Positions 52,542-62,583 of a stretch of DNA of 64,000 bases are shown in pieces. Source of the DNA: JBNKHG01 sp050290225 (GTDB lineage: Bacteria; Pseudomonadota; Gammaproteobacteria; Pseudomonadales; Cellvibrionaceae); the NCBI GenBank assembly GCA_050290225.1, contig JBNKHG010000025.1:1-64000 (forward strand), read 5' to 3'. The position numbers were made by a program, and so were the translations under genes. The notes beneath the pieces were generated by a model. The model was not told where the DNA came from. It ran no database searches and saw only the letters and a list, made by a program, of their open reading frames with translations. Position 1 is the first letter of the stretch. The number at the start of each line of letters is the position of its first letter.

Positions 52542-54101
52542 TTAAACGCGTTGAAAGCCAAACTCCCGGACTTTGTTTAAAAGCTCCCGGTGTTGAGGGA
52601 GGCAGTTCATAGCTTTTTGTCGGGCAGTTTGATTCTGTGCAAAGAGCTTCTCCGCCGTGTCCCATTCACTCAGTGAATGTTGATTGAGTGAAAAGTCGGT
52701 CTTATATCCCATTCCGTATAACACATATTGGTAACTGGCCCAGGAGAACACTTCATTGTTGCTGGACAAATCGTAACTGGCCGGAGAATGGTATTTCCAG
52801 AGTTCGAGCAACGCCTGTAAGGAGTCGGGAATGGATTCCGGGGCGCGGTTATCCCGCCAGAAGCAGTCGTTTCCGCCAGAATCTCGTTGACTGAGCAGGT
52901 AGTGCAGTTTCAGGAAGTCTATAATTCTATCCCAGCGGTAGCAAAAAGTTTCATTGAACTGAGCCGCAGTTATGTCCATTACGTCGCGGCAAGCAGGCAG
53001 GCGTTCGCTGATCATGTCGGCGGACAGTTCGATGAGCATCAGAGCCGAAGCTTCAAGGGGTTCCAGAAATCCCGCTGAGAGGCCCACCGCGACACAATTC
53101 TTTTCCCAAAACCGCTGGCGGTGGCCGCTGTTGATGGGGATTCTTCGCACATTCAGGTCTTCGCTGGCCGGACCCACGTAGTCTCTGAGTGTCTGCTCGG
53201 CCTGCTCGTGGCTGACGTGCTGGCTTGAGTAAACGTAGCCTGTTCCACGCCTGTTGGTCAGGCCTATGTCCCAGGTCCAGCCCGCCTCGTGGGCGGTGGA
53301 GATGGTCTGGCATGCTATCGGGGTATTCTCGTCTGCGTGGGGAACCTGCATCGCGAGTGCATGGTCGGCAAAGAGTATCCGACTTTTTGATTTAAAGGGA
53401 ACTCCCATCGTCTTGCCAATCAGCAGGGCGGAAAATCCGCTGCAATCAATGAATAGATCGCCTGGCACATCGCCATGACCGTCCGTCGTTAAAGAGATAA
53501 TATCCCCATCGGCATGTTGGTTAACCTTCGTTACAGTATCCACAACATGTTGCACACCCAACTGGTTGACACAGAAGCGCTTGAGTAGTTCTGAAAACCG
53601 ACCGGCGTCCAAATGGTAGCCGTAATTGGTGACAGCGCCGTATTCCGGAGTAGTGATCATTTTGGGGGCGCGACCAGACTCACAAATGGACTGCTGAAAA
53701 TCCACAGTCTCTGCAAAAGCCGCTTGTTGATTTTTGTCTCTGAGTCCCCAGTAGGGGGCTAAGTCAATTTTAGTCCCGCCTGCCGGCGGACTGAAGGGAT
53801 GGTAATAAAAATCTTTCCCCGACCCGTCGACCCAGTGCACGAATTTGCTGCCCTGTTTAAAGGACGCGTGACAGTTAATGAGGAAATCATTTTCTGACAG
53901 GCCGATTTTTTTCAAGGTGCTGCGCATGGTCGGCCAAGTGCCTTCTCCCACGCCAATGGTTGCAATATCAGAAGATTCAACCAGGGTCAGTTTTATACCG
54001 TCAGGCTTGTTTGCGCGGTGTTTGCGAGCCAATAGCCCTGCTGTAATCCAACCTGCGGTGCCGCCGCCGACGATAACGACCTTGTTGATAGTATTGGTCA
54101 T
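52542..54101 (-). CDS. flavin-dependent tryptophan-halogenase-like protein
   Basis: The 519-residue protein has the FAD-binding GGGTAGW near residue 12, and the Lys (FKQG, residue 82) that in PrnA-type halogenases handles hypohalous acid. The second halogenase motif WxWxIP reads WTWDIG here (residues 275-280), with Pro replaced by Gly. The EPLEASALMLIE block is typical of the TonB-receptor-associated branch. True halogenation is therefore uncertain. It is in an operon with sapC; the TonB receptor gene lies 179 bases upstream, behind its own terminator. Confidence 0.9.
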   Translation of the reverse strand: MTNTINKVVIVGGGTAGWITAGLLARKHRANKPDGIKLTLVESSDIATIGVGEGTWPTMRSTLKKIGLSENDFLINCHASFKQGSKFVHWVDGSGKDFYYHPFSPPAGGTKIDLAPYWGLRDKNQQAAFAETVDFQQSICESGRAPKMITTPEYGAVTNYGYHLDAGRFSELLKRFCVNQLGVQHVVDTVTKVNQHADGDIISLTTDGHGDVPGDLFIDCSGFSALLIGKTMGVPFKSKSRILFADHALAMQVPHADENTPIACQTISTAHEAGWTWDIGLTNRRGTGYVYSSQHVSHEQAEQTLRDYVGPASEDLNVRRIPINSGHRQRFWEKNCVAVGLSAGFLEPLEASALMLIELSADMISERLPACRDVMDITAAQFNETFCYRWDRIIDFLKLHYLLSQRDSGGNDCFWRDNRAPESIPDSLQALLELWKYHSPASYDLSSNNEVFSWASYQYVLYGMGYKTDFSLNQHSLSEWDTAEKLFAQNQTARQKAMNCLPQHRELLNKVREFGFQRV

Positions 54102-54224
54102 GATGCCCTCGCGTATTCTCTGGCAAAAATAGCAAAAAAAGATCCAAAAAAGAGTCAGGTCTATTATTGGTTTAATGCATTTCGCCAGTTTTTTGGAAGA
54201 GTAGCACGTCTAAATGATAGCGGT

Positions 54225-54249
54225 AAAAAAGGGAGGGCACCGCCCTCCC
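54225..54249 (-). terminator. terminator of the TonB receptor gene
   Basis: On the minus strand GGGAGGGC and GCCCTCCC (54242-54249 and 54231-54238) form an 8-bp stem with a 3-base loop, followed by six T. It lies 32 bases past the receptor stop, so the halogenase-like gene probably has its own promoter or receives readthrough. Confidence 0.9.
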
Positions 54250-54280
54250 TAAGTCCTGGTTGCTAACAGGAGGAGAGAAA

Positions 54281-57004
54281 TTAAAAGTTGGCTCTGACCC
54301 CCAGAGCATAGCGGGCGCCGTTGTCTTCGAGACTTATCAGCTGGTTGCTAAAGCGGCCATGACGGCGGGTTTCTTCATTGGTAATGTTGACACCTTCGAA
54401 GAACACCGTGAAGTTCTCGTTGATGTCGTAACTGCCACTGATATCCCATTGACCATAGGTCTCTGTGTACAAGGGTTCAGTGCCGCCACGCGGGTTGACG
54501 ACATTCTGCAGGAATGCTTCACGGTTGTTAAAGGCGATACGAGCCTGAATCGGCCCCTTCTCGTAGAACAATACCGCATTTTGGGAATCTCCCAGGCCTT
54601 CCAGGGCAAAGGTTTCTGAAATGTTGGTGAAATCTATTTCCGCATCGCTGTCAACAATGGTGGCGTTCAGCTGAATGCCCAGGCCATTTTCCCACAGGTG
54701 GGTCCACGCCAGCTCCATACCATTGACTTCGGCGACTTCGCCGTTGCGGGGACGACGCACACTGAAATCATAGGAACCGCTGTCAAGGTTGAACGTTTCG
54801 GTAGCGACACTATTGGTAATAAAGTCTTCGACCTCTTTACTGAAAACTGCCGCGGCAAAATAGCTGCCGCCGCCGTAGTACCACTCGTAAGAAAGGTCCC
54901 AGTTGCTGGACAGGAAAGGTTTCAGTTCCGGGTTGCCACCTTCGGCCTGAAGGTTGTTCGGACGGGTAACCGTCACGCCGGTGCTGGGTACCAGCGAATC
55001 CATGGTGGGACGGGTCAGTGTCTCTGAGTAGCCAAAGCGCAACACCATGTCCTCCTGCAGATCCAGTCTGACATTCAGGCTTGGCAGAATATTGGTGTAC
55101 TCGTTGCTTGCGCTGACGTCTGTACCTTCATTGGCGTAGATTGCCGAAAGCAGCGACGGATCGTCGGGAATGGGTTGGAGATCCATCAGGGCGCGAGAGA
55201 ATCCACCCAGTGTTGAATCAGTCTGGCTGTAACGGACGCCCATATTCACCTGCCAGGGCAACTCGCCGATTAGACCTTCGAAGGTCAGGTCCATGTAAGC
55301 GCTGAACACTTCCTCTTCGACCCTGAACTTGTCGGAAGCGGTGGCGGGGTTGTCCATACCCAGTGCCGCGTATTCAGCGGCGATGTCGCGATTTTCCCCT
55401 GCGGCATCGGAAGCGGCCTGCAGGGCGGCCACGCCCCCGGTGGCCAAATAGGCGAAATAAGCTTCCGGATCATAAGTCAGCCAGGTGTCGGGTACGCCAC
55501 TGAAGAAATCGTTGGCGGTGAACGCCGACAGCAACGCATCCGGAACGTCCGTGCCGTAACCGCAGTAGAAGCTACAGTCACTGGCAAACTTGCGTTGATT
55601 GTCTTTGGAGCGGTCCTGATAATACGCACCAAACTTGAAGGAAGTAAATGTGTCCGAGGATGGGGTCCATTCGAAATCGGCCTTTATTTCGGTAATTTCA
55701 TCTTCTCGGTCCCAACCATTGCGTTCATTGTAGTGGGCGCGTCCGGCGGCTGCGTCGAGTAACGCATCCTGGCCACCGACGATGCTGATAGAGCCAGTAT
55801 CCCCTCCGGAACGATTATCCCACTGGTAGGCGTTGTTGTAGCCGATCACGGTGAAAGGAATGTTACCACCGCTGCTGTCTTCAGCGCTGGACGTAGAAAT
55901 ATCGAAAGTGGCACTCAAGTCGTCCTTGATATCCCATTCCACATTGAGTCCGAATGTCTCGATAGAAACGTCACGGGAGTAGGAGCGTCGGATAAAGTCG
56001 GTCGCACCGGTGTTGGCGTTGTCGATGTAGACAATGGTATTGTTGCCGTCCACTTCGGCGTCAATGAAGTTACTTTCCGAGAACCAATGGCCCAGTGCGT
56101 GGGTTTCAGAATCCACCTCAAACTGGGAAACCATGGCATCAGCGGTGACCACCAGGCTTTCATTGGGTGCAAACTGGAAGACCGCGGTGCCGCTGGTGCG
56201 GGTACGATCCTGTTCGTCCACCATTACATCAAAGTTTTGGGGCACGAACACATTGTTAAATTCCTTGCCGTTCTGCGCGGTGAAACTCACGCCGGGTCGG
56301 TAGTAGCGGGTTTCTATCAGGTTGTTTTGTGCCTGGCGCTCTTGATGGGCGAGGGAAAACAAAACTCCGATGGTATCATCGGCAAAAGTGTTGCTGATCA
56401 AGCCGGACACTTGGGGACTTGCGTCTTCGGTCAGGTCGTCGTAGACACCCTTGATGCTGCCGGACGCTTTGAAACCGTTCAGATCGAGCGGGCGGGCCGT
56501 CTTAACATTGATAGTGGCACCGATCCCGCCTTCCTGCATGGCGGCGGTTGGGCTCTTGTAGATGTCGGCGCCGGCAATGAGTTCGGACGCCAGGGTATCA
56601 AAGCTGAATTCGCGGCCTTCGTTTTCAGTGGCTATCTGGCGGCCGTTCACCAACACGGAGTTAAACTGCGGGCCAAATCCGCGTACGGTCACGTACTGGC
56701 CTTCACCACCGCTGCGGTCTATGGAAACACCTGAAATCCGCTGCAGGGATTCGGCGACGTTTTGATCGGGAAACTTGCCGATGTCTTCCGCCGCAATGGC
56801 ATCAACCACACCCACGGCATCCCGCTTGATATCCATCGCGCGCTGCAGGCTGCCGCGGATACCCGTCACGGTGACTTCTTCGAGAAGCGCGCCTGATGAC
56901 TCCTGTGCGGTTGCGGTGTAACCGTACAGGGTCAGTGCGCCGGTAATAGCGGCCGCGATGGCCTGTCTTTTTCTTATCATTGAACTTTGGGTGTCAAATA
57001 ACAT
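54281..57004 (-). CDS. TonB-dependent outer-membrane receptor
   Basis: The 907-residue protein is a sugar-type (Caulobacter/Xanthomonas) receptor. It has a signal peptide (cleavage near TATA-QESS). The TonB box-like EEVTVTGIRGSLQRAMDIKR is at the mature start. The plug domain includes PDQNVAESLQRISGVSIDR and VTVRGFGPQFNSVLVNGRQI. The barrel ends RYALGVRANF with terminal Phe. It would take up galactosides in this locus. The start is set at 57004 behind a GAGG site. A TATGAT-N7-ATCATA inverted repeat lies 53-71 bases upstream. Confidence 0.94.
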   Translation of the reverse strand: MLFDTQSSMIRKRQAIAAAITGALTLYGYTATAQESSGALLEEVTVTGIRGSLQRAMDIKRDAVGVVDAIAAEDIGKFPDQNVAESLQRISGVSIDRSGGEGQYVTVRGFGPQFNSVLVNGRQIATENEGREFSFDTLASELIAGADIYKSPTAAMQEGGIGATINVKTARPLDLNGFKASGSIKGVYDDLTEDASPQVSGLISNTFADDTIGVLFSLAHQERQAQNNLIETRYYRPGVSFTAQNGKEFNNVFVPQNFDVMVDEQDRTRTSGTAVFQFAPNESLVVTADAMVSQFEVDSETHALGHWFSESNFIDAEVDGNNTIVYIDNANTGATDFIRRSYSRDVSIETFGLNVEWDIKDDLSATFDISTSSAEDSSGGNIPFTVIGYNNAYQWDNRSGGDTGSISIVGGQDALLDAAAGRAHYNERNGWDREDEITEIKADFEWTPSSDTFTSFKFGAYYQDRSKDNQRKFASDCSFYCGYGTDVPDALLSAFTANDFFSGVPDTWLTYDPEAYFAYLATGGVAALQAASDAAGENRDIAAEYAALGMDNPATASDKFRVEEEVFSAYMDLTFEGLIGELPWQVNMGVRYSQTDSTLGGFSRALMDLQPIPDDPSLLSAIYANEGTDVSASNEYTNILPSLNVRLDLQEDMVLRFGYSETLTRPTMDSLVPSTGVTVTRPNNLQAEGGNPELKPFLSSNWDLSYEWYYGGGSYFAAAVFSKEVEDFITNSVATETFNLDSGSYDFSVRRPRNGEVAEVNGMELAWTHLWENGLGIQLNATIVDSDAEIDFTNISETFALEGLGDSQNAVLFYEKGPIQARIAFNNREAFLQNVVNPRGGTEPLYTETYGQWDISGSYDINENFTVFFEGVNITNEETRRHGRFSNQLISLEDNGARYALGVRANF

Positions 57005-57056
57005 AGTCGTTATTCCTCAAACTTATTATTGATGTGCGTATGTCCCTCAGAATCTT

Positions 57057-57075
57057 TATGATAATACAAATCATA
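57057..57075. promoter_or_regulatory. inverted repeat, candidate GntR operator
   Basis: TATGAT and ATCATA flank seven bases (57057-57062 and 57070-57075), 53-71 bases upstream of the receptor start. The half-site ATCATATNAA recurs upstream of the alpha-galactosidase gene. Confidence 0.35.
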
Positions 57076-57213
57076 TAAATAGTAAAATATTTGGTTGGAC
57101 AGCTGCTCATGGCCGGGAAATCAGCATTGAGGCGGCTTTCAGGCGAAAATAAAAAGAGACTCTGACCTGAAAAAGACGATTATCTTAGATAAACATTAGA
57201 ACTTTTTGGACTA

Positions 57214-58530
57214 TCACTTATGAGCCCACTCCAGGCCGGTGGAATAACGGTCTGGAAAGCCACGCCAGGAAGCAGGCTTTTTGCCGTCCACCGGTAGCTG
57301 GTTGGAATCTCCCTCCAACTGTAAATAGGCGCAGGCTTCAGCTTGTTGCTTGATATGGCAGTCCATCATTGCGAGGATAAAGTGCTTGTTGATGGCGTTC
57401 AGCCGTTGTGCATCCCAAGCGGGTTCGAAGTAATGGCCGAGGTCGGTTTCGTTGTCCAGGGCGGCGGTAGGCGCGGGATGAGCTGCAACATTGTGGCGGG
57501 CATTGCGATAAGTGAGTAAATAGGTGTTGGTGCCGCCGGTGGTTTCGAACAGCCTTTTAATGCTGCTGTAATCCGAGATATCGTCGTATTCCCCTGCTAT
57601 GTACAGTACTGGAATACGGATATTTCCCAGCGCCTTGGTATCAAACAGCCCGTGCTGGTTACCCCAGGGCGATATGGCCACGGCAGCGCGCCATCTGTCG
57701 TCCACCTGGATATTCTGGTGTTGCCCGCCGGCACAGCTACTGTACAACTTGGCGATCGCGGCAGCTTGCAGCGGGTCCTTCGATCCGGTAAACGTCGTTA
57801 TGGCAGATTCCGTGAAATGGTAGCAACCGCCTATGGTATTGACTGCACCGTACCCACCCATGGAATAACCTATCAGCCCGGCTCTTTCGTTATCGATGTG
57901 TGTCGTGAGAAAGGTGGCCTGGCTGGTGAGATAGTCGAGTGTAAATTGTTGGTCCCGAGAGCGATTATACAAGGTGCTGGGAAAACCGGAGAAGGGCGCG
58001 TTGACGACATCGACATCGGCGTTGGTGGAATCCGTATGGTCGATGGCGGCAACGATATAGCCGTGGGAGGCCAGGTGTTCACCGAGATAAAACATCAAGG
58101 TCCGATAACCGGTATAGCCGTGAGAAATAACGACCAGCGGTAGCTTCTGATTATCAGTCAGAATCGGCGCATCCCGGTAGGCGGTACCCAGCAGCGAGAA
58201 AGGTTTTCCTAACCGGGTTTGGTTGTCGTAACGGGTCGGCCGCATGAATGTGGTATGGCGCGCCGGATACCAGACTTCCACGACCAGCGGCCGATCAGCG
58301 GTTTGTCCGGTGTAGACGTTTAGCTGGTTCCGGTTGACGATGGTCAGGGTCCTGACGCCCACGGGGTGTCGGCCGGGTGAAGCCAGTTCCGGAGTGACTT
58401 GGGCGCTGATGTGGTGATAGAGCTGCTCCGGCAAAATATTTTCTGCTTCGCAACCGCTCAGCGACCATGCCAAGGCGATCAATGTCCCGACAATGATTCT
58501 TGTTACTCCGGCCCCAGGCATGCTGCTCAT
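57214..58530 (-). CDS. alpha/beta hydrolase lipoprotein
   Basis: The 438-residue protein has a lipobox LSGC (Cys about residue 27). The hydrolase fold follows: ISHGYTGYRTLMFYLGEHLA (oxyanion side), the nucleophile in GYSMGGYGA (about 230), Asp in YIAGEYDDISDY (about 315) and His in NARHNVAAH (about 352). The arrangement resembles PAF-acetylhydrolase-like or dienelactone-hydrolase-like esterases. It could remove acyl or other ester decorations from oligosaccharides. It lies between the receptor and the alpha-galactosidase genes on the same strand, 72 bases after the latter. Confidence 0.85.
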   Translation of the reverse strand: MSSMPGAGVTRIIVGTLIALAWSLSGCEAENILPEQLYHHISAQVTPELASPGRHPVGVRTLTIVNRNQLNVYTGQTADRPLVVEVWYPARHTTFMRPTRYDNQTRLGKPFSLLGTAYRDAPILTDNQKLPLVVISHGYTGYRTLMFYLGEHLASHGYIVAAIDHTDSTNADVDVVNAPFSGFPSTLYNRSRDQQFTLDYLTSQATFLTTHIDNERAGLIGYSMGGYGAVNTIGGCYHFTESAITTFTGSKDPLQAAAIAKLYSSCAGGQHQNIQVDDRWRAAVAISPWGNQHGLFDTKALGNIRIPVLYIAGEYDDISDYSSIKRLFETTGGTNTYLLTYRNARHNVAAHPAPTAALDNETDLGHYFEPAWDAQRLNAINKHFILAMMDCHIKQQAEACAYLQLEGDSNQLPVDGKKPASWRGFPDRYSTGLEWAHK

Positions 58531-58602
58531 GTTATCTTCTTTCCTTTTTATGTTCCTGTTATGCGCCAGGCTTCGACGATTTTTTTGGTAAAAACGGCAG
58601 GA

Positions 58603-60735
58603 TCAGTCGTCCTCTTTTTGCAGTAAAATCAGCAGCAGGTTTTCAGGCTTGATCAAAGGCATTTGCATGCCGTGCTGCATCAGGGACTCACCGGAAATAA
58701 CGGCACCATTAATCTTGTCCAAAATGGAGACCGTGTTGCTGGTGGCATTGGCAGGCCAGACCACATCAATCCGGTAAAGGGCATCTGCTTCCAGGCCGTC
58801 GAACCGGAGTCGGCCGGGCAACGTGCTGATGTGACCCTCTACCAGGGAATAAGAGAAGAGCGCCCGAGACTTGTTCTGGGAAACAATGCCGAAACTGCTG
58901 GCATAAGCGGGGGTGTCGAGTCGAAACAGGTCGCCGGTATGGATCAGTTGCCGGTATTTCTTGTGCAGCGCGATGGCGGCTTTCAGTTCTGACCGTTCAC
59001 TTTCATCGAGCTCGAGCAGATTCACTTCCAGTCCCATATGACCAAACAGTGCGACGCCAGCACGCGTGCTCATATTGATTTTGCGACCGGTAATATGGCA
59101 ATCAAAAGGCCCGACATGGGAACCCATGATCTCAGCGGGGAAAAACATTGAAAAGCCTTTCTGAATTCTCAGGCGATCAAGCGCGTCGTTGCTGTCCGAC
59201 GTCCAGATCCGGTCTGTATGTTGCAAAATACCGTAGTCCGCGCGTCCACCGCCGGAGGCACAGCTCTCTATTTCCACGTGGGGATGCGCCTGCCTCAAGC
59301 GAGCTAGCAGTTGATAGAGGCAGGTGGTTTGTCGGTGAGCCACCGCTCGACCGGTGTGGTCCGCAGGCTGGTGTAGTTCCCGGTTCATGTCCCATTTCAG
59401 GTAGGTGATATTGTGCGCTGTCAACAGGGCATTGATCCGTTCAAAGAGGTATGCCTGCACATCTTCGCGAGCAAGGTTCAATACCAGCTGATTGCGCGCC
59501 AAAATCTGCGGCCCCGGCTTCGCCCTCAGAACCCAGTCCGGATGCGCCCGGTAGAGATCACTGTCCGGGTTGACCATTTCCGGTTCCAGCCATAATCCGA
59601 ATTCCATACCGAGTGCTTCTACCTTCGAAACCAAGGGGCCCAGCCCTTCGGGGTATATGGAAGTGTCCACATACCAGTCCCCCAACCCGGCCCCGTCGTG
59701 TCGCCGACCCTTGAACCAGCCGTCATCCAGCACGAATCTTTCCACGCCGATTTCGGCGGCTTGTTCCGCTAGTTGAACGAGTGTCTCCGGCTTGTGATCA
59801 AAGTAGACCGCTTCCCAGGTGTTGTAGTGCACGGGCCTGCACTTTGTCTGTGTGCGTCCGTTGGTGAGATGATCTCGCACAAATCGATGGAACTGCCGGG
59901 AAAGGCGGGTCAGACCGGAGGACGAATAGCCGCCATACAGCGCCGGGCTCTCATAGCTCTGGCCAGCCTCGAGAATGATTTCGCCGGGCAGCAATAGTTC
60001 GCCCATCTGCACATAGCCGCGCCCGTCGGCCAATATTTCCGTATGCATGCTGTGATTGCCGCTCCAACCGAGGTGAAAGGCGTAGGCCTCGCCCCGGCTC
60101 TCGGTGGTTGCGCGGCTTTTGATCACCAGCCCGGGGAAGGTGTCGTGAGAAGTGCGGCCACAGCGGTTTTCCCGGCTATAGGTGCCGGTGAATCGATCAA
60201 TCACCCGCATATGAAACTCGTTGGCCCAACGTCCTTCAAAAGACATAAGCTGATCCAGGTGCGACGGCACCATCAAGGTGGGGGCGGCACACCAATCCAA
60301 TGTCAGGGGGGATTCCCCGGTATTGGTGATTTGGGTGGTCGCAACCAGAATGCCGCTGGCATAATCCAGCGACAGGGAGTGTTTCAGGGTCATCTTGTTG
60401 GTATCGTCTTTCGAAACAATGATGACCTGCTGGTCGCTTGACTGAGTGATTGACTCAATCATCGGGTAAACGGTCCAGGCAGTGCCCGATCGGTGGACGT
60501 GAAGCCCGCTGTGTCCCAGGAAGCCGCTGGCATCGGTGGGCGTCAAGCTGATAACCGCTTCTTCGGCAGCGCAGCAGGGCGCTTCCTGCCGGGTGGCAAG
60601 CATGGCAAGCATGTCCGGTGTGGTTGAGCTGCCCAGGGGTTTGCCCCAGTAAAGCAAGGCCGGAGAATCCCCTTGACAATCCAGAATCAAGTGGCAGACA
60701 GCGCTGGAGAGTACGACAAACGGCGCTTCTTTCAT
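58603..60735 (-). CDS. GH36 alpha-galactosidase
   Basis: The 710-residue cytoplasmic enzyme (no signal peptide) removes terminal alpha-galactose from raffinose- or melibiose-type oligosaccharides. The catalytic motif is in LDDGWFKGRRHDGAG near residue 340, the nucleophile Asp in YLKWDMNREL (about residue 455), and the acid/base Asp in RIWTSDSNDALDRL (about 520). The CASGGGRADYG motif lies between them. The length fits GH36. It is divergent from the sodium/sugar symporter gene; they share a 384-bp promoter region. Confidence 0.95.
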   Translation of the reverse strand: MKEAPFVVLSSAVCHLILDCQGDSPALLYWGKPLGSSTTPDMLAMLATRQEAPCCAAEEAVISLTPTDASGFLGHSGLHVHRSGTAWTVYPMIESITQSSDQQVIIVSKDDTNKMTLKHSLSLDYASGILVATTQITNTGESPLTLDWCAAPTLMVPSHLDQLMSFEGRWANEFHMRVIDRFTGTYSRENRCGRTSHDTFPGLVIKSRATTESRGEAYAFHLGWSGNHSMHTEILADGRGYVQMGELLLPGEIILEAGQSYESPALYGGYSSSGLTRLSRQFHRFVRDHLTNGRTQTKCRPVHYNTWEAVYFDHKPETLVQLAEQAAEIGVERFVLDDGWFKGRRHDGAGLGDWYVDTSIYPEGLGPLVSKVEALGMEFGLWLEPEMVNPDSDLYRAHPDWVLRAKPGPQILARNQLVLNLAREDVQAYLFERINALLTAHNITYLKWDMNRELHQPADHTGRAVAHRQTTCLYQLLARLRQAHPHVEIESCASGGGRADYGILQHTDRIWTSDSNDALDRLRIQKGFSMFFPAEIMGSHVGPFDCHITGRKINMSTRAGVALFGHMGLEVNLLELDESERSELKAAIALHKKYRQLIHTGDLFRLDTPAYASSFGIVSQNKSRALFSYSLVEGHISTLPGRLRFDGLEADALYRIDVVWPANATSNTVSILDKINGAVISGESLMQHGMQMPLIKPENLLLILLQKEDD

Positions 60736-61119
60736 TCGGACCCCTTAAGATAAAAACGATTGACGGATAACTGCCACCATAATATTATTTATCATATTAA
60801 ATGGCTATCACCAATGTGCATTAAGTTCATGGTAGCAGTTGGAGGCGGCCGTTGTCCGGTATGATAGAGCAGTTTACTTGGCCACACGGACGGATGTGGC
60901 GTTTCTCAAAGTTTTTATCAATAGTGTGTGCAAGGCCCGTGGCATAGTCATTTAGTATCTGCCTGAGGGTGTTCGACGGCGTTGTCGGGGGCGGTCTGAA
61001 GTGAGCCCTCAACTATGGCGAGTCAAGCTGCAGCGCATATAGCGAGAAACATAGCCCGCCCCCGGGGAATGCGCGGTCTGGAAAGAATAACGTTACTGAT
61101 AAATAGTGGGAGAGCTAGA
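60736..61119. promoter_or_regulatory. 384-bp divergent promoter region, candidate regulator site
   Basis: An AT-rich site at about 60778-60801 (ATAATATTATTTATCATAT then TAAAT) lies 45-65 bases upstream of the alpha-galactosidase start and shares the half-site ATCATATNAA with the receptor promoter. The rest of the region holds no recognised gene. Confidence 0.4.
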
Positions 61120-62583
61120 ATGCAGTTGGAATTTTTGCAGATTGTGGTTTTTTTAGTAGTGAGTGCGTTTATTGCCTGGGCTACCTATGTCAAATGCAGG
61201 GCTGCGCCCCGGCTCGCAACAGATTCCAACAAAGAGTACTTTCTCGCCGGTGGCGGTTTGTCCTGGGTCTTCGTTGCGGGTTCCATCACCCTCACCAATC
61301 TGAGTACCGATCAGCTGGTGGGAATGAATGGCAACCAGATGGCGCTGCTGGCCTGGTGGGAGCTGTCCGCGGTGGTGGGGTTGATCATCCTCGCCAAAAT
61401 CTTTTTGCCGGTGTATTACAACAACGACTGTACCACCACTACAGAACTGTTAGAGAGGCGTTACGGGGACAAGAATATTCGCGCTGTCATCAGCCTGTTG
61501 TTCTTGCTGGCCAATTTGCTGATATTTTTACCGATAGTCATCTATACCGGTTCGCTGTTTATGAAAACGATGTTTCAGGTTGAAATCAACCTGATGTATA
61601 TCGTGGTAGCGTTTGCCCTGGCCGGCGCTGCTTACGCAGTGTTTGGCGGATTGCGTGCTGTTGCCGTGTCCGATACCTTTTCGGGGGTGATTCTGCTGGG
61701 CATGAGTGTGCTGGTTGTTTTTCTGGCTCTGAGAGCCATCAGCTTTGACCTGAGCGACATACCTGCAGAGCGCCTGACCATGATTGGTGGTGATGATTCA
61801 CCGCTGCCCTGGCATACCCTGCTGACGGGTATGATTTTCATTCAGACTTTTTATTGGAGTACCAACCAAACGATCACCCAGCGGGCAATGGCAGCACGTA
61901 ACCTCAAGGAAGCACAAAAAGGTGTGTATGCTGCCGCGATCATTCGTCTGCTTATCGTGCCGGCCATTATTGTAATCCCCGGTATCGTGGCATTTAAGTT
62001 GTATGGCGATATCGGTGACAATGCCTACGGCCGCATAGTAGGTGATCTGCTGCCAAGCTGGTTGTCCGGAGCCTTCGCTGCCGCCATCGCCGCTGCGGTT
62101 CTGACAACTTATAACAGTCTCCTGAATTCTTCCGCAGCGCTGTATGTGTGCGATATCCATGAAAACTATATTAACGAAAACCCCAATGTAAAAACGTTGA
62201 GTGGTATCGTCACCATGTCTTTTGTTGCCGTATCCATTTTGCTGGTACCTGTTTACCAGGGGGCGGATAGCATTATCAATCTGGTACAGGAGTTGTGGGG
62301 GCTGGTGAGCATGCCCATACTTTCGGTATTTATTGTCGGCTTGTTGTTTAATAACGTCACAGCCAATGCGGCGATCATTGCAGTGATATTCGGAACACTA
62401 CTTTATGGATTTTTTACCTTTGCCTGGATGCCGATACACTACATACACATGATGCTGATAACATTAGTCAGTTGTGTGGCAACGTCGCTGCTAGTTAATC
62501 GCTATATCTTTGGACAAAAAGCCACGTTAGCAATTTCTTTTGATTCGATTCCTGCCATCAAGGCAGATCAGGAGCGCGCATGA
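61120..62583 (+). CDS. SSS family sodium/sugar symporter
   Basis: The start is at 61120 (MQLEFLQIVVFL) behind GGGAGA; 487 residues. The sodium:solute symporter fold has 13-14 segments. Signature stretches are SNKEYFLAGGGLSWVFVAGS, TTTTELLERRYGDKNIRA and GAAYAVFGGLRAVAVSDTF (the SSS signature, about 180-200). In this locus it is the inner-membrane importer for galactose or the released sugar. Its stop overlaps the next gene by four bases. Confidence 0.93.
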   Translation: MQLEFLQIVVFLVVSAFIAWATYVKCRAAPRLATDSNKEYFLAGGGLSWVFVAGSITLTNLSTDQLVGMNGNQMALLAWWELSAVVGLIILAKIFLPVYYNNDCTTTTELLERRYGDKNIRAVISLLFLLANLLIFLPIVIYTGSLFMKTMFQVEINLMYIVVAFALAGAAYAVFGGLRAVAVSDTFSGVILLGMSVLVVFLALRAISFDLSDIPAERLTMIGGDDSPLPWHTLLTGMIFIQTFYWSTNQTITQRAMAARNLKEAQKGVYAAAIIRLLIVPAIIVIPGIVAFKLYGDIGDNAYGRIVGDLLPSWLSGAFAAAIAAAVLTTYNSLLNSSAALYVCDIHENYINENPNVKTLSGIVTMSFVAVSILLVPVYQGADSIINLVQELWGLVSMPILSVFIVGLLFNNVTANAAIIAVIFGTLLYGFFTFAWMPIHYIHMMLITLVSCVATSLLVNRYIFGQKATLAISFDSIPAIKADQERA

